Below, piece by piece: positions 1-8,946 of a stretch of DNA of 41,991 nt; the first letter of the stretch is position 1, and every line of letters begins with the position of its first letter. The notes beneath the pieces were generated by a model. That model searched no databases and was not told the origin of the DNA. It saw nothing but the letters and a program-made list of their open reading frames with translations. The stretch lies in NCBI GenBank assembly GCA_021324045.1, contig JAJPJV010000036.1, positions 1 through 41,991 on the forward strand, written 5' to 3'. The stretch is from Actinomycetota bacterium. GTDB lineage: Bacteria; Actinomycetota; Acidimicrobiia; Acidimicrobiales; RAAP-2. A program made the translations under genes and the position numbers.

Positions 1-101
1 CCCGATCATCTCGGGGCCAACACCACGACCGGTGGATGGTCACGGCCCTCACCAGGAAATACTTGACAGGGCCGCGCTCAGGTGCCTATTCGCGCGGCCT
101 C

Positions 102-839
102 TTAGGACGCGGGGTCACGGAGCATGACGCGCTCCACCCGAGCGCCGCTCCCGGGCTCAAGGGTCACCAGGTTGACGCTTGCCCCGAGCGGCCCCGTTTC
201 CCAGGGGGAGCCGGAGTAGTAGGCGGGGGTGGCGCCCTCGCTCACATCGAGGAACCCGTGCCAATGGCCGAGCGCCACGTAGTCGCAGCAGAGGCGACCA
301 AGCTCGGCTGCGGTGATCGGCGACGAGCGCAATGAGGACTCCCAGTCTGAGACAAGATGGCCGTGGGTGACCACGACCCGCCAGAAGTCCGAATCTGCGC
401 AACGGTAACCCTCGAGTGGCCGGAAGGAAGGGTCGTGGTTCTCGATCCCTCGTGCCCAGACGGCAAGGCGAAGGTGCTCGAAGACGAGCTCCTCCCCTTG
501 TGGGCTGGAGACGAAGAAGACATGATCACCGGCAGTACGGAGGTCCACTCGCCGATGGATCGAGTACTCGCCGACGCTGTCGTGGTTTCCTGGAATGATC
601 ACGACCGGACGCCCCAAGCGGGCAAGCTCCTCTCGCGTCTGATCGATGGCATCGGTGCCGACTCGTGCATGGTCGAAGAGATCGCCAGCGATGATGACGA
701 GGTCGACCTCTTGACTGATCGCGGTCTCCACGACGTCATGGAGACCGCGAGCGGACGGTGCATGGCCGTCGATGTGAATGTCAGAGGTATGGATGAAGCG
801 GACCAGGGGCAATGAGCCCGTTCCACGGCGATCGGTCAC
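102..839 (-). CDS. Metallophosphoesterase, SbcD/Mre11-like nuclease family
   Basis: A 245-residue calcineurin-like phosphoesterase. The metal-binding blocks appear in the usual order: D20-x-H22 (SDIHIDG), GD at 52-53 (AGDLFDH), GNHD at 84-87, THGH at 158-161 and GHWHG at 191-195. This set binds a di-metal centre, commonly Mn, that hydrolyses phosphodiesters. The order and the LFDHARV and PGNHDS contexts resemble the nuclease core of SbcD/Mre11-type proteins. The protein lacks the C-terminal capping domain of full-length SbcD, and no SbcC ATPase gene is adjacent, so a DNA-repair role is only inferred. The start is the GTG at 839; a TTG about nine codons further in would also keep every motif. 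No partner gene is visible: the upstream gene lies over 300 nt away and points the other way. Confidence 0.85.
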   Translation of the reverse strand: MTDRRGTGSLPLVRFIHTSDIHIDGHAPSARGLHDVVETAISQEVDLVIIAGDLFDHARVGTDAIDQTREELARLGRPVVIIPGNHDSVGEYSIHRRVDLRTAGDHVFFVSSPQGEELVFEHLRLAVWARGIENHDPSFRPLEGYRCADSDFWRVVVTHGHLVSDWESSLRSSPITAAELGRLCCDYVALGHWHGFLDVSEGATPAYYSGSPWETGPLGASVNLVTLEPGSGARVERVMLRDPAS

Positions 840-1152
840 GGTGCAAATTCAAGGTGCCTCGTCGCCAAGGGTCCCTGGTAGTCGGTGCCGCCATGCTCGC
901 GCACGAGAGCCACGCTACCGGAGACCACTGCACCGGTGGCGACGAGAGATCGCCAGGCAGGTAAGTTCGTGCCACGCCCGCGCACGACGCTCCAAGGTGG
1001 CTGAGCTGCAACGCTTCGGGGTCGTTGGCAACGCTAGCGTGGAGCACGACGCCGATGTTCCGACTCGCTGACCGAGAGGGGATCCGTAGTTGCGGGCGCG
1101 TTGCATTGGCAACGGTCACTGCCGGTGGCGCTGATTGATCGGCTGTTGCGAG
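840..1152. other. Intergenic region between divergent genes, no gene seen
   Basis: About 310 bases separate the start of the metallophosphoesterase from that of the methyltransferase. Several short overlapping frames cross it, but none shows a recognisable domain, a convincing ribosome binding site or a conserved motif. It should hold the promoters of both divergent genes. I could not identify a strong -35/-10 pair for either. Confidence 0.5.
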
Positions 1153-1887
1153 ATGTTCTTCGAGGATCCTGCCCGCTACGGTGAGCTCTGGGCTGACATC
1201 TACGACACTGAGCACGTGTCACTTGACACGGAGGGCCCGGTGGCGTTCCTCGCCGAACTCGGTCGGCATGTCAGGGTGCTCGAGCTCGGCGTCGGAACTG
1301 GGAGAGTCGCCCTTGCGTTGGCATCGCGTGGGATCGACATCGTCGGGATCGACGCCTCGGAAGCCATGGTGTCGCGTCTACGGAGGAAACCCGGCGGCGA
1401 AGAGCTGAAGGTGACCATCGGCGACATGGCCTCCACTCCTCTCGGCGGTCCCTTCGGCTTAGTGTTCGTGGTGTTCAACACCTTCTTCGGCCTCATGACC
1501 CAAGAGCGACAGGTCCAGTGCTTCGTCAACGTCGCCCGTTCGCTGAGCGAAGGCGGCCGGTTCGTGCTCGAATGCTTCGTTCCGGACGTCGCACGGTTCA
1601 GCGATGAGAGCGAAACCGTAAGGGCTGTGTCCGTCGAGGACGACCTGGTGCGCTTGGAGGCATCCGTGCACGACCCAGTGAACCAGCAGATCCGGTCCCA
1701 GATCGTCTTTCTTGGATCCGAGGGGATCGACTTGCGGCCAGTGTCGATCCGCTACGTCTGGCCGGCCGAACTGGACCTCATGGCTCGGCTCGCCGGCCTC
1801 GAGCTGGAGGATCGTTACGGCGGATGGGGCAAAGAGCCCTTCAGCGCGTCGTCCATCTGCCACGTGTCCGTCTACCGGCGCCCGTAG
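1153..1887 (+). CDS. Class I SAM-dependent methyltransferase
   Basis: A 244-residue protein with a Rossmann-type methyltransferase core. Motif I is LELGVGTGR at residues 43-51 and binds S-adenosylmethionine. It is followed by GIDAS at 65-69, the acidic end of strand beta-2, and a later GDMAS block. The substrate cannot be read from the sequence. The overall form resembles small stand-alone methyltransferases of the methyltransf_25 type, but that placement is tentative. I chose ATG 1153 because the alternative TTG six codons upstream adds nothing conserved. The gene is monocistronic: a strong hairpin follows its stop within two bases and the next gene begins about 200 nt later. Confidence 0.8.
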   Translation: MFFEDPARYGELWADIYDTEHVSLDTEGPVAFLAELGRHVRVLELGVGTGRVALALASRGIDIVGIDASEAMVSRLRRKPGGEELKVTIGDMASTPLGGPFGLVFVVFNTFFGLMTQERQVQCFVNVARSLSEGGRFVLECFVPDVARFSDESETVRAVSVEDDLVRLEASVHDPVNQQIRSQIVFLGSEGIDLRPVSIRYVWPAELDLMARLAGLELEDRYGGWGKEPFSASSICHVSVYRRP

Positions 1888-1888
1888 C

Positions 1889-1918
1889 CCCTGTCGACGG
1901 CATTCGTCGTCGACAGGG
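1889..1918 (+). terminator. Strong hairpin after the methyltransferase gene
   Basis: Perfect 11-bp arms, CCCTGTCGACG (1889-1899) and CGTCGACAGGG (1908-1918), enclose an 8-nt loop starting two bases after the stop codon. No T-run follows. It could act as a U-tract-less actinobacterial terminator or as an mRNA 3' stabiliser. The position and perfect pairing are seen directly; the function is inferred. Confidence 0.6.
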
Positions 1919-2049
1919 ATGACGAGTTGGCCTCGCGTGTTCGGAGCCCCCGTTGTGCGGCGGCGACTGCGATCGCACAACGGCAACAGGTCCTGGCACC
2001 GGAATCGGCGCGGCCCCTCCGGCGTCCCTCGCCGCAGCGGAATGGAGAA

Positions 2050-2068
2050 TACCCCATACGGGTAATTT
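2050..2068 (+). promoter_or_regulatory. Putative CsoR operator overlapping the copA -10 box
   Basis: TACCC-CATAC-GGGTA (2050-2064) is a perfect 5-bp-arm palindrome with the TACCC/GGGTA half-sites seen in many CsoR operators. Its right half runs into TAATTT (2063-2068), a plausible -10 hexamer. Bound repressor would therefore block RNA polymerase. The ribosome binding site GGGAGG and the copA start follow about 20 nt downstream. No matching palindrome was noticed before csoR itself, which fits a single autoregulated copA-csoR transcript released by Cu(I). Confidence 0.6.
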
Positions 2069-2089
2069 GGGAGAGGGAGGAGCGTCGCG

Positions 2090-4276
2090 ATGTCCGAGAT
2101 CCAAGCACCGGCCGGAGAACAGGTGGAACTCACCATCGAGGGAATGACGTGCGCGTCCTGTGCCGCCCGTATCGAGAAGCAACTCAACGACCTCCCTGGA
2201 GTGGCAGCGAGCGTGAACTTCGCCTCTGAGCGCGCTGCGGTCTCCTACGACCCTGGACGAGTGAAGCTCGACGAGCTGATCGCAGCAGTGGAGGCAGTCG
2301 GTTACGAGGCGCGCTTGCTCAGCGAACACGAAGGAAGCGACCCGCTGCGCCCGTACCGGCTCCGCCTTGCGGTTGCCCTGACTCTGAGCATTCCCCTGGG
2401 GATCTTTGCTTGGGTCCCCGGTTCCCGACCGCCTGGTTGGGAGTGGATCTCCCTCGTGCTGGCGACCCCGGTCGTTTCCTACGCCGGGTGGCCGTTCCAC
2501 CGTGCCACTGTCCAGAACGCTCGTCACGGCGTGGTCACCATGGACACCCTGATCTCCATCGGCACCCTGGCCGCCTGGGTTTGGTCGACCGTGGTGGTGA
2601 TCGGAGGAATCTCGACGAGCATCTACTTCGACACCGCCGGGGCCATTACCACGCTGGTTTTGCTGGGGCGCTTCTTGGAGACAAGCGCCAGGCGGCGCTC
2701 TGGGGCGGCGCTTGCAAGCCTGCTCGAGCTGGGAGCGAAGGAGGCCCACGTTCTGCGCGACGGCGTCGAAGTCCTCGTTCCGGTCGAGCACCTCATGGTC
2801 GGTGATCGCTTCGTCGTTCGTCCTGGCGAGAAAGTAGCTACCGATGGGGTGATCTGCTCGGGGACGTCGGCGATCGACGAGTCGATGCTCACGGGCGAGT
2901 CGGTTCCCGTCGAGGTCGGTCCCGGGGACACGGTCGCGGGCGCCACGATCAACACCTCGGGCCGATTGGTCGTCGAAGCGACGCGGGTTGGGGCCGAGAC
3001 CGCCCTCGCCCAGATCGCGCGGCTCGTCGCCGAGGCTCAGGCAGCCAAGGCTCCTGTCCAGCGGCTCGCCGATCGGGTCTCCGCGGTGTTCGTCCCCACC
3101 GTGCTCGTCGTCTCAGCACTCACCCTCGTCGGATGGCTGGTGTTGAGCACCGCTGCGGTCACGGCAGCCTTCACGGCAGCGGTGGCGGTATTGGTCATCG
3201 CCTGTCCGTGCGCCCTGGGCCTTGCGACCCCAACCGCCCTCATGGTTGCAACTGGCAGAGGTGCGCAGCTCGGCATCGTGATCAAGGGGCCAGAGGTCCT
3301 CGAGCAAACGCGTCGGGTCACCACGATCGTCCTCGACAAGACCGGGACCGTCACCGAGGGCAAGATGGCCGTTTCTGCTGTCGTCCCCGCCGAGGGGGTG
3401 GACGAAGAAGAGCTGGTTCGACTCGCGGCCGCGGCAGAGGAGGGGAGCGAGCACCCTATTGCCCGCGCCATCGCAACGTACGGCCGCGGCCGCCTGGGCT
3501 CACTACCCACAGCTGAGCACGTTCGGTCGTTGGCGGGTCTGGGCATCGAGGCGGTTGTGGACCGTCACGCGGTCTTGGTCGGCCGTCCGAGCCTGCTTGC
3601 CGATCACTCGATTCCGCTGCCGTCGGCTGTTGCGACCGAGGTGGAGCGCTACGAATCGACCGGGGCAACGGTGACTGCCGTCGGCGTCGACGAGCGGTTC
3701 CTCGGACTGGTGGTGGTTTCCGACAGGGTCAAGGAGACGAGCCGGGAGGCAGTCACCGAACTCCGAGCGCTGGGCCTCGTTCCTGTGCTGCTGACCGGGG
3801 ACAACGAGCGAGCTGCCCGGGCGGTCGCACAGCAAGTCGGAATCGACCGGGTGCTTGCCGGTGTCCTCCCCGGCGGCAAGGCAGCTGAAGTCGCCCGCCT
3901 GCAGGCTGGCGGAGAAGTGGTCGCGATGGTCGGCGACGGTATCAATGACGCTCCCGCGCTCACTCAGGCGGATCTCGGGCTCGCCATCGGGACCGGGGCC
4001 GACGTGGCGATCGAAGCCTCGGATCTCACGCTGGTCTCGGGCGACTTGCGGGCTGCGGTCGATGCCATCCGCCTCGCGCGTCGCACGTTGCGTACGATCA
4101 AGGGCAATCTGTTCTGGGCCTTCGGTTACAACGTTGCCGCCATCCCGCTCGCAGTTGCCGGCATCGTCAACCCGATCATCGCCGCGGGCGCCATGGCCTT
4201 CTCCAGCATCTTCGTTGTCTCCAACGCGCTGCGGCTCCGGCGGTTTCGTCGTTTCGACCAAGGCAGACGAACATGA
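2090..4276 (+). CDS. copA: Cu(I)-translocating P1B-type ATPase
   Basis: A 728-residue copper-exporting ATPase in the cytoplasmic membrane. The N-terminal heavy-metal-associated domain carries GMTCASC with C21 and C24. The transport-site motif C372-P-C374 lies in a membrane helix. The phosphorylation site is D416 (DKTGT), the nucleotide-binding H455-P456 sits in SEHPIA, and the hinge GDGINDAP begins at 615. A YN pair (FGYNVAA) and an M-x2-SS motif (MAFSS) in the last two helices are the P1B-1 signature for Cu(I)/Ag(I). ATP hydrolysis would drive copper out of the cytoplasm. The start is ATG 2090, behind a GGAGG-type ribosome binding site. The stop overlaps the csoR start (ATGA), so the two are translationally coupled. 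Regulation is probably by CsoR at the palindrome just upstream. Confidence 0.95.
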   Translation: MSEIQAPAGEQVELTIEGMTCASCAARIEKQLNDLPGVAASVNFASERAAVSYDPGRVKLDELIAAVEAVGYEARLLSEHEGSDPLRPYRLRLAVALTLSIPLGIFAWVPGSRPPGWEWISLVLATPVVSYAGWPFHRATVQNARHGVVTMDTLISIGTLAAWVWSTVVVIGGISTSIYFDTAGAITTLVLLGRFLETSARRRSGAALASLLELGAKEAHVLRDGVEVLVPVEHLMVGDRFVVRPGEKVATDGVICSGTSAIDESMLTGESVPVEVGPGDTVAGATINTSGRLVVEATRVGAETALAQIARLVAEAQAAKAPVQRLADRVSAVFVPTVLVVSALTLVGWLVLSTAAVTAAFTAAVAVLVIACPCALGLATPTALMVATGRGAQLGIVIKGPEVLEQTRRVTTIVLDKTGTVTEGKMAVSAVVPAEGVDEEELVRLAAAAEEGSEHPIARAIATYGRGRLGSLPTAEHVRSLAGLGIEAVVDRHAVLVGRPSLLADHSIPLPSAVATEVERYESTGATVTAVGVDERFLGLVVVSDRVKETSREAVTELRALGLVPVLLTGDNERAARAVAQQVGIDRVLAGVLPGGKAAEVARLQAGGEVVAMVGDGINDAPALTQADLGLAIGTGADVAIEASDLTLVSGDLRAAVDAIRLARRTLRTIKGNLFWAFGYNVAAIPLAVAGIVNPIIAAGAMAFSSIFVVSNALRLRRFRRFDQGRRT

Positions 4277-4620
4277 ATACGGGTCACACCGAGCACAGCG
4301 GCGGGCCCAGCCACGATCACGGGTCTGGTCCCCCTTACGGGTACGTGGCGGACAAGGAGGCGCTCCTGAAGCGGATGCGCCGGATCGAGGGCCAGGCACG
4401 AGGCATCGAGAAGATGATCGCTGACGACCGATACTGCATCGACATCCTTACCCAGATCGCCGCGGTCGACACCGCTCTCCGTGCTGTCGCTCTTCAAATC
4501 CTCGATGACCACGTCAACCACTGCGTGAGGAAGGCACTCGGTTCAGGCGACCAAGAGCTCGCTGACGAGAAAACGAAGGAATTGCTCGACGCTGTACGCC
4601 GCTTCGCGCGAACGAGGTGA
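4273..4620 (+). CDS. csoR: CsoR-family copper-sensing repressor
   Basis: A 115-residue DUF156/CsoR repressor. The Cu(I) ligands match the family spacing exactly: C55, H80 and C84 (C-x24-H-x3-C), in the helical fold that starts near residue 28 ([11 protein letters not shown]). In this family Cu(I) binding releases the DNA. The first 20 residues are rich in His, Gly and Ser (five His), which is not part of the core fold and might bind extra metal. The gene is second in an operon with copA and shares the ATGA overlap with it. A decayed transposase lies immediately downstream. The ligand set argues for copper rather than nickel/cobalt (RcnR) or formaldehyde (FrmR) sensing. Confidence 0.93.
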   Translation: MNTGHTEHSGGPSHDHGSGPPYGYVADKEALLKRMRRIEGQARGIEKMIADDRYCIDILTQIAAVDTALRAVALQILDDHVNHCVRKALGSGDQELADEKTKELLDAVRRFARTR

Positions 4621-4679
4621 TCAGGCTCCGTTGACACGCTTGTGTCACGCTTCGGGTTACCGAGCAACGGTCGCCCAGT

Positions 4680-5461
4680 GGCACGCAGAGCACCGCGGGA
4701 AGCGCCCGAAGGCGGCGGAGGCTCGCCCCACAACGAAGAAGTGTCGAGGATCGCAACTCGGGCCTCGTCGCCCGGCCTGAGGGGACCGAGGTTCGCTGCC
4801 CGCTTCAAGGGTCGCCGACACGGGCCGCGCCAATCCCCGACGAGGAGACTATGGGCATCTCCCATAAGGCCGTCTCCCGGTCGCTCTTCGTCCAAGGTCG
4901 CGCTGCGCTCAAGGGGCGAGCTTGTGACCTGGCTTCGGACCGGGAAGGCGCTGGGTGTTCCAAGCGCGCGCCAAGGCGCGAAAGAAGAACTTCATTACCC
5001 CCCAAGGTGATGATTCCGAGTGCCCGGCCGAGGCAGCCGACCGGGCCGTGAAGGTAAAGAACGGGCCACCGCTCGCCGGCCATGGCGTCGGAGGCCCTCT
5101 GTGCTGCGCTCGCAGGAGCGATCATGCGCTTACCCAAGAGCTGCGCAGATCGCTCACCTGGGAGAAGGGAACCGAGGTGGCACAACACGCCGAAGCTCCG
5201 GGTGGACACCGGGCTTGCCGTCTCCTTCGCCAATCCGCACTCGCCGTGGATGCCTGGGACGAACGAGAACAGGAACGGACTCTTGCGCCAGTACTTCCCG
5301 AAGAGCACCAACCTCTACCGCTGGGACCGCGACGATCTCGACGCGGTCACGTTCACCCCATCGGACGCCCGCGCAAGACGCTCGGTTGGAAGACGCCGGC
5401 GGAGGCACTCGACGCTCTTCTACCGTCAGGTGGAGCAGCCAGTGTTGCTTGCACCGGTTGA
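4680..5461 (+). pseudogene. Decayed IS30-family transposase
   Basis: No single frame is intact, but consecutive pieces of an IS30 transposase appear in order across all three plus-strand frames. They are ISHKAVSRSLFVQGRAALK (4854-4910), RGELVTWLRTGKALG (from 4915), a stretch before SLTWEKGTEVAQHA (about 5150-5190), then the catalytic-core region ANPHSPWMPGTNENRNGLL (about 5230-5285) and QYFPK with a DLDAV tail. The terminal RPRKTLGWKTPAEALDALL (about 5365-5420) is in yet another frame, and a stop lies at 5461. At least four frameshifts are needed to join these parts, so the element is inactive. Terminal inverted repeats were not identified. The boundaries are approximate. Confidence 0.8.
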
Positions 5462-6048
5462 ACCCAGGCTGTTGTCCGCGAGCTCTGGGGAGAAGGGGCT
5501 TTGAGCGAACTGCGCGTCTTTCGCTCGACCGGCTCGGAGACGAGCGAGGTCCTCTGCGAGGGCTCCCAAGCGGGAGGCTCGCAGGGGAACCCTAGGCTCG
5601 GCCTCGGAACGTCAGGATTCAAGGAGCTGGTCGCAGTGTTGTCGAGCAGGGCAGGTGATCGCCCGGTGGCACAGGTAGCCGGGCCATCAGGTCGCCGGCA
5701 TGGGTGCGTCGTTGCTCCGAAGCGCTCTGCCCGGCGGGGCACATCCGTCGTCGTAGTGCGCGTGGCGTTCCCAGCGCTCGCCAGAGGGTGTGGTGCAGGT
5801 CAAGCGTCAGCCTCGGCGGCGACCAGTGCGAGGCGCCGAGGTACCACGAGAGCAACGGTGTGGCCGTGTCGATCGGGCGGGCCGACGACCTGCGCAGCGA
5901 CGGCCACCGTCGTCCCGGCCGATGGCCTGCGATCCACAGAGGCCGCTACGCAGCGTTCCAACGAAGTATCCGTGTCGCACGGGATCCATACCGTGGGGAG
6001 ACGGTTGGGAAACACGCAAGCGTCGCGCCAAGGTACGGGTTGAACAGG
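5462..6048. other. Unassigned region between IS30 remnant and tRNA-Lys
   Basis: Almost 590 bases contain many short overlapping frames on both strands but nothing I can recognise as an intact gene. Minus-strand frames between about 5,620 and 6,015 have a vague resemblance to transposase C-termini broken by frameshifts, but the match is too weak to name. Lying between an IS30 remnant and a tRNA gene, it is most easily read as degraded mobile-element DNA. Confidence 0.4.
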
Positions 6049-6121
6049 TGGGCCGCCCGGGGCTCGAACCCGGCACCTTGGGATTAAAAGTCCCCTGCTC
6101 TACCCGATGAGCTAGCGGCCC
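6049..6121 (-). tRNA. tRNA-Lys (anticodon UUU)
   Basis: Read on the minus strand, a 73-nt cloverleaf folds cleanly. The acceptor stem GGGCCGC pairs with GCGGCCC and is followed by discriminator A. The D arm is GCTC/GAGC. The anticodon loop CTTTTAA places TTT at positions 34-36, decoding lysine AAA/AAG. The T arm is CCGGG-TTCGAGC-CCCGG. The only blemish is a G-A mismatch at the top of the anticodon stem (27-43). CCA is not encoded, so it must be added by the CCA transferase. A possible -10 box, TAACTT, lies just upstream (plus-strand 6129-6134). Confidence 0.95.
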
Positions 6122-6310
6122 ACCCCGAAAGTTACCGGGCCGGGCGAGCCGTTTGTGGCGAGGCTGTGCTGCGCGTGTCGTCGAGGGGAGGCGAATTCGG
6201 TGGCGTGCTCGGATTGCCCATGGGCACGGGCGTCGGGCAGGATGCAGTTGTGCGCCAGGCGCATGCCGTCGCCGATCAAAGCCTGCACACCGCCTAAGGT
6301 GGTGCCCCGA

Positions 6311-7534
6311 GTGACGCGCTGCGATGGCCTTGGGGCTCTCTCCAGTTCCCTGCTTGTCCGCTGCGCCGTGGTGCTCTTTGTCGCTGCCATATTCCTTGCT
6401 GTACCGAGTGTCGGTGGAGCAGTCACGTCAGGTGGACCCGTTGCGCTCGCTGCCAACAGGCAACTTGGGCTTGCGGGGCACCGGATCGGACATGTGTTCG
6501 TCATCGTTCTCGAGAACGAGAGCGCGAAGAGCACCTTTGAGGATCCTTCGTCGGCTCCGTACCTGGCAAAGACGCTCCGCTCACGGGGCGCGTACCTAGA
6601 GAACTACTACGCGATCGGCCACTTCAGTGCAGACAACTACATCGCGATGATCAGCGGCCAGGCGCCGAATCCTCAGACGCAGGCTGATTGCGTCCAGGGC
6701 TACGACAACTTCGTCCAGACCGGAACGCCGGTGGCGGGACAGGTGGTCGGCAGCGGCTGCGTCTATCCACAAAGCGTTCAGACGATCGGGAACCAGCTCT
6801 CCGAGGTCGGGCTCACGTGGAAGGGGTACATGCAGGACATGGGGAACGACCCAGCTCGTGAGCCGAGTAGGTGTGCTCACCCGGCCGTTGGTGCCAAGGA
6901 CAATGCGTTTGTCGCCGTTCCGGGTGACGGCTACGTGACCAGGCACGACCCGTTCGTCTATTTCCACGCGATCATCGATGATGCGGCTTATTGCGATGCG
7001 CACGTCGTCCCCCTTGGCAGCCCGTTGGGAAAAGCAACATCGGGCGCTTCCGGTCCCGCAAGTGGTCTCGCCACCGACCTTCGGTCCCTCCAGACCACCC
7101 CCAACTTCTCGTTCATCGTGCCAAACGTCTGCAACGACGGGCATGACTTCCCGTGCATCAATCAGCGCTCGGGCCCCAGCGCCATTGCCGACATCGAGGG
7201 CTTCCTCAAGACCTGGGTTCCACTCATCACGAGGTCCGCCGCCTTCAAGAAGGATGGGCTCTTGGTGATCACCTTTGACGAAGGATCTACATCGGATTCA
7301 TCGGCGTGCTGTCACGAACCCAGCGGGCCGAACACCAATGCACCCGGTCTCTCGGGGCCTGGGGGCGGTCGTACAGGGGCGTTGCTGATCTCCCCATTCA
7401 TCAAAGGGGGCACGGTGACCGCGAGAACGTACAACCACTATTCGTTGCTTGCCTCGATCGAACAGAACTTTGGCGTGTCGCGTTTGGGATACGCGGCCGG
7501 CGCTCCGGTCTTCGGAAAGGACATCTTCCACTGA
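6311..7534 (+). CDS. Exported phosphoesterase, acid phosphatase/phospholipase C family
   Basis: About 407 residues of the PF04185 phosphoesterase family, which includes phospholipases C and acid phosphatases. Family motifs are VIVLENESAKSTF near the mature N-terminus, HFSADNYIAMISGQ carrying the region of the nucleophile, and VITFDEGS near the C-terminus, which supplies metal-binding acidic residues. A hydrophobic stretch (VRCAVVLFVAAIFLAVP) in the first 35 residues looks like a Sec signal peptide or anchor. I chose GTG 6311 because AAGGTGG sits 8 nt upstream and the signal then begins at once; the longer frame from 6155 adds an unrelated Cys-rich leader. Eight or so Cys residues in the mature part suggest disulfides outside the membrane. 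The stop shares bases with the proposed start of the second family member downstream. Confidence 0.8.
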   Translation: MTRCDGLGALSSSLLVRCAVVLFVAAIFLAVPSVGGAVTSGGPVALAANRQLGLAGHRIGHVFVIVLENESAKSTFEDPSSAPYLAKTLRSRGAYLENYYAIGHFSADNYIAMISGQAPNPQTQADCVQGYDNFVQTGTPVAGQVVGSGCVYPQSVQTIGNQLSEVGLTWKGYMQDMGNDPAREPSRCAHPAVGAKDNAFVAVPGDGYVTRHDPFVYFHAIIDDAAYCDAHVVPLGSPLGKATSGASGPASGLATDLRSLQTTPNFSFIVPNVCNDGHDFPCINQRSGPSAIADIEGFLKTWVPLITRSAAFKKDGLLVITFDEGSTSDSSACCHEPSGPNTNAPGLSGPGGGRTGALLISPFIKGGTVTARTYNHYSLLASIEQNFGVSRLGYAAGAPVFGKDIFH

Positions 7535-8886
7535 GTACGACCCTTACCCGACGTGCGGTGCTCAAGGGAGCCACACTCCTGGGCGCTGGCCTGGTTGTGA
7601 CCCGGGCACGCCGTGCAGGTACGTCACTCGACTGGCTCGATTCCGCTCCTCGGGCCAGACCGAGGGCTCGAGCCGGGAGCCGCCCTTTCCCAGAGCTTCC
7701 GGTGGGGACGGCATCACTTCCCCAGATCGACCACATTGTCGTGCTGATGATGGAGAACCACTCCTTCGACAACCATTTCGGCATGCTCCGCAGGAAAGGA
7801 GTCGACGGCTTCACTATCGGCAGGGACGGAAAGCCCACCAACAGCAACCCCGGGCCCGATGGTCAGCCTGTTTATGCGTACCACGCCCCGAGCACGTGCC
7901 AGGCACATTACAAGGTCAGTCAGAGTTGGAATGTGAGCCACCGTTCCTGGGATCACGGTCGCAATGACGGTTTCGTCAAGGCGTCGAGCGCCGATGCCAT
8001 GGCGTACTGGGATGAGACGGACCTCCCCTTCTACTACGGCCTCGCTTCGGTATTCCCCGTTTGCGACCGGTACTTCTCGTCGGTCATGGCACAGACCTAT
8101 CCGAACCGACGGTTCTTGCTCGCAGCCTCGGCGTTCGGCCTCGTCGGCGACCCGCTTCCCGAGTCACTCCTCACCTCGAGCCCTCGACCCTGGGGATTCG
8201 GCACGATCTTCGAGGCGTTGGACGCCTATGGCATCTCGTGGAAGAACTACTTCAGCGACTTGCCGACTACCGCGCTCTTCCCGTACTTGCTCCAGTCGAA
8301 CGCGGATCGCGTGACGCACGTCACCGAGTTCTTCACCGATGCCGCGGCCGGAACGCTCCCAGGGTTCTCCCTCGTGGATCCCAATTTCGGCAGCGGATCC
8401 GAGGAGAATCCGCAGGACTTGGCCGTGGGTGCGTACTTCGCCTACCAGGTGATCGACGCTGTCATGAAGAGCCCAGCGTGGCACCGCACGGTCCTCGTCC
8501 TTACCTTCGACGAGCATGGTGGCTACTACGATCACGTCCCGCCACCCCCTGCAGTACGGCCTGATGACATCCCGCCCGAGGTGCCATCGGACGACACCTA
8601 TGGGGATCTCTACAGCTGGTATGGGTTCCGGGTTCCCACGGTCGTCGTCTCCGCGTGGGCGCGTCCGCACTATGTGTCACACGTAGTGCACGACCATACG
8701 TCGATCCTTCGCCTGGTGGAGACGAAGTGGAACCTACCGGCACTTTCCGATCGGGATGCCAATGCGAGCAACCTGGTCGACTGTCTTGCCCTCGACGCCC
8801 CGACCCCGCCGTTTGGCAAGCCGCCGAAGCTCAGTCCAGCCTTGCCAGCCGTCGATGCAGCGGCGTGCATGGCGGCAGCGAAGTGA
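7531..8886 (+). CDS. Tat-exported phospholipase C-like phosphoesterase
   Basis: About 451 residues of the phospholipase C/phosphoesterase family. Motifs in order are VVLMMENHSFDNHFG (metal-binding Glu/Asn), SWDHGRNDGF, the nucleophile-region AQTYPNRRFLL, and VLTFDEHGGYYDHV. The N-terminus has a twin-arginine signal: TRRAVLKGA followed by a hydrophobic LLGAGLVV. To keep the Arg pair the start must lie before codon 7558. The only candidate near the gene junction is CTG 7531, with GGAAAGG 10 nt upstream and the upstream TGA at 7532-7534. An ATG at 7306 would instead add 75 unconserved residues inside the previous gene. The enzyme probably cleaves phospholipids or other phosphoesters outside the cell, paired with its upstream paralogue for phosphate or lipid scavenging. 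The start is uncertain; the family is firm. Confidence 0.85.
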   Translation: MSTTLTRRAVLKGATLLGAGLVVTRARRAGTSLDWLDSAPRARPRARAGSRPFPELPVGTASLPQIDHIVVLMMENHSFDNHFGMLRRKGVDGFTIGRDGKPTNSNPGPDGQPVYAYHAPSTCQAHYKVSQSWNVSHRSWDHGRNDGFVKASSADAMAYWDETDLPFYYGLASVFPVCDRYFSSVMAQTYPNRRFLLAASAFGLVGDPLPESLLTSSPRPWGFGTIFEALDAYGISWKNYFSDLPTTALFPYLLQSNADRVTHVTEFFTDAAAGTLPGFSLVDPNFGSGSEENPQDLAVGAYFAYQVIDAVMKSPAWHRTVLVLTFDEHGGYYDHVPPPPAVRPDDIPPEVPSDDTYGDLYSWYGFRVPTVVVSAWARPHYVSHVVHDHTSILRLVETKWNLPALSDRDANASNLVDCLALDAPTPPFGKPPKLSPALPAVDAAACMAAAK

Positions 8887-8946
8887 TCAGTCGCGCGCAG
8901 GAGCGGTTAGCCCGTTTGCCATTGGGAAGCGATGGCAGGATCCCTG

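Noticed and set aside
1-15. Hairpin CCCGA-TCATC-TCGGG at the window edge as a terminator
   Set aside because: The arms are only five bases, there is no T-run and the upstream gene is not visible, so it could easily be chance.
778-1215. Genes in the 840-1152 gap
   Set aside because: Open frames on both strands overlap one another and show no domain or ribosome binding site; typical of random frames in high-GC DNA.
5619-6015. IS21-type transposase remnant on the minus strand
   Set aside because: Short pieces look faintly like transposase C-terminal sequence, but the match needs several frameshifts and no strong motif is present.
6049-6121. tRNA-Lys as an attachment site of an integrated element
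   Set aside because: No integrase gene and no second copy of the tRNA 3' end were seen in the window.
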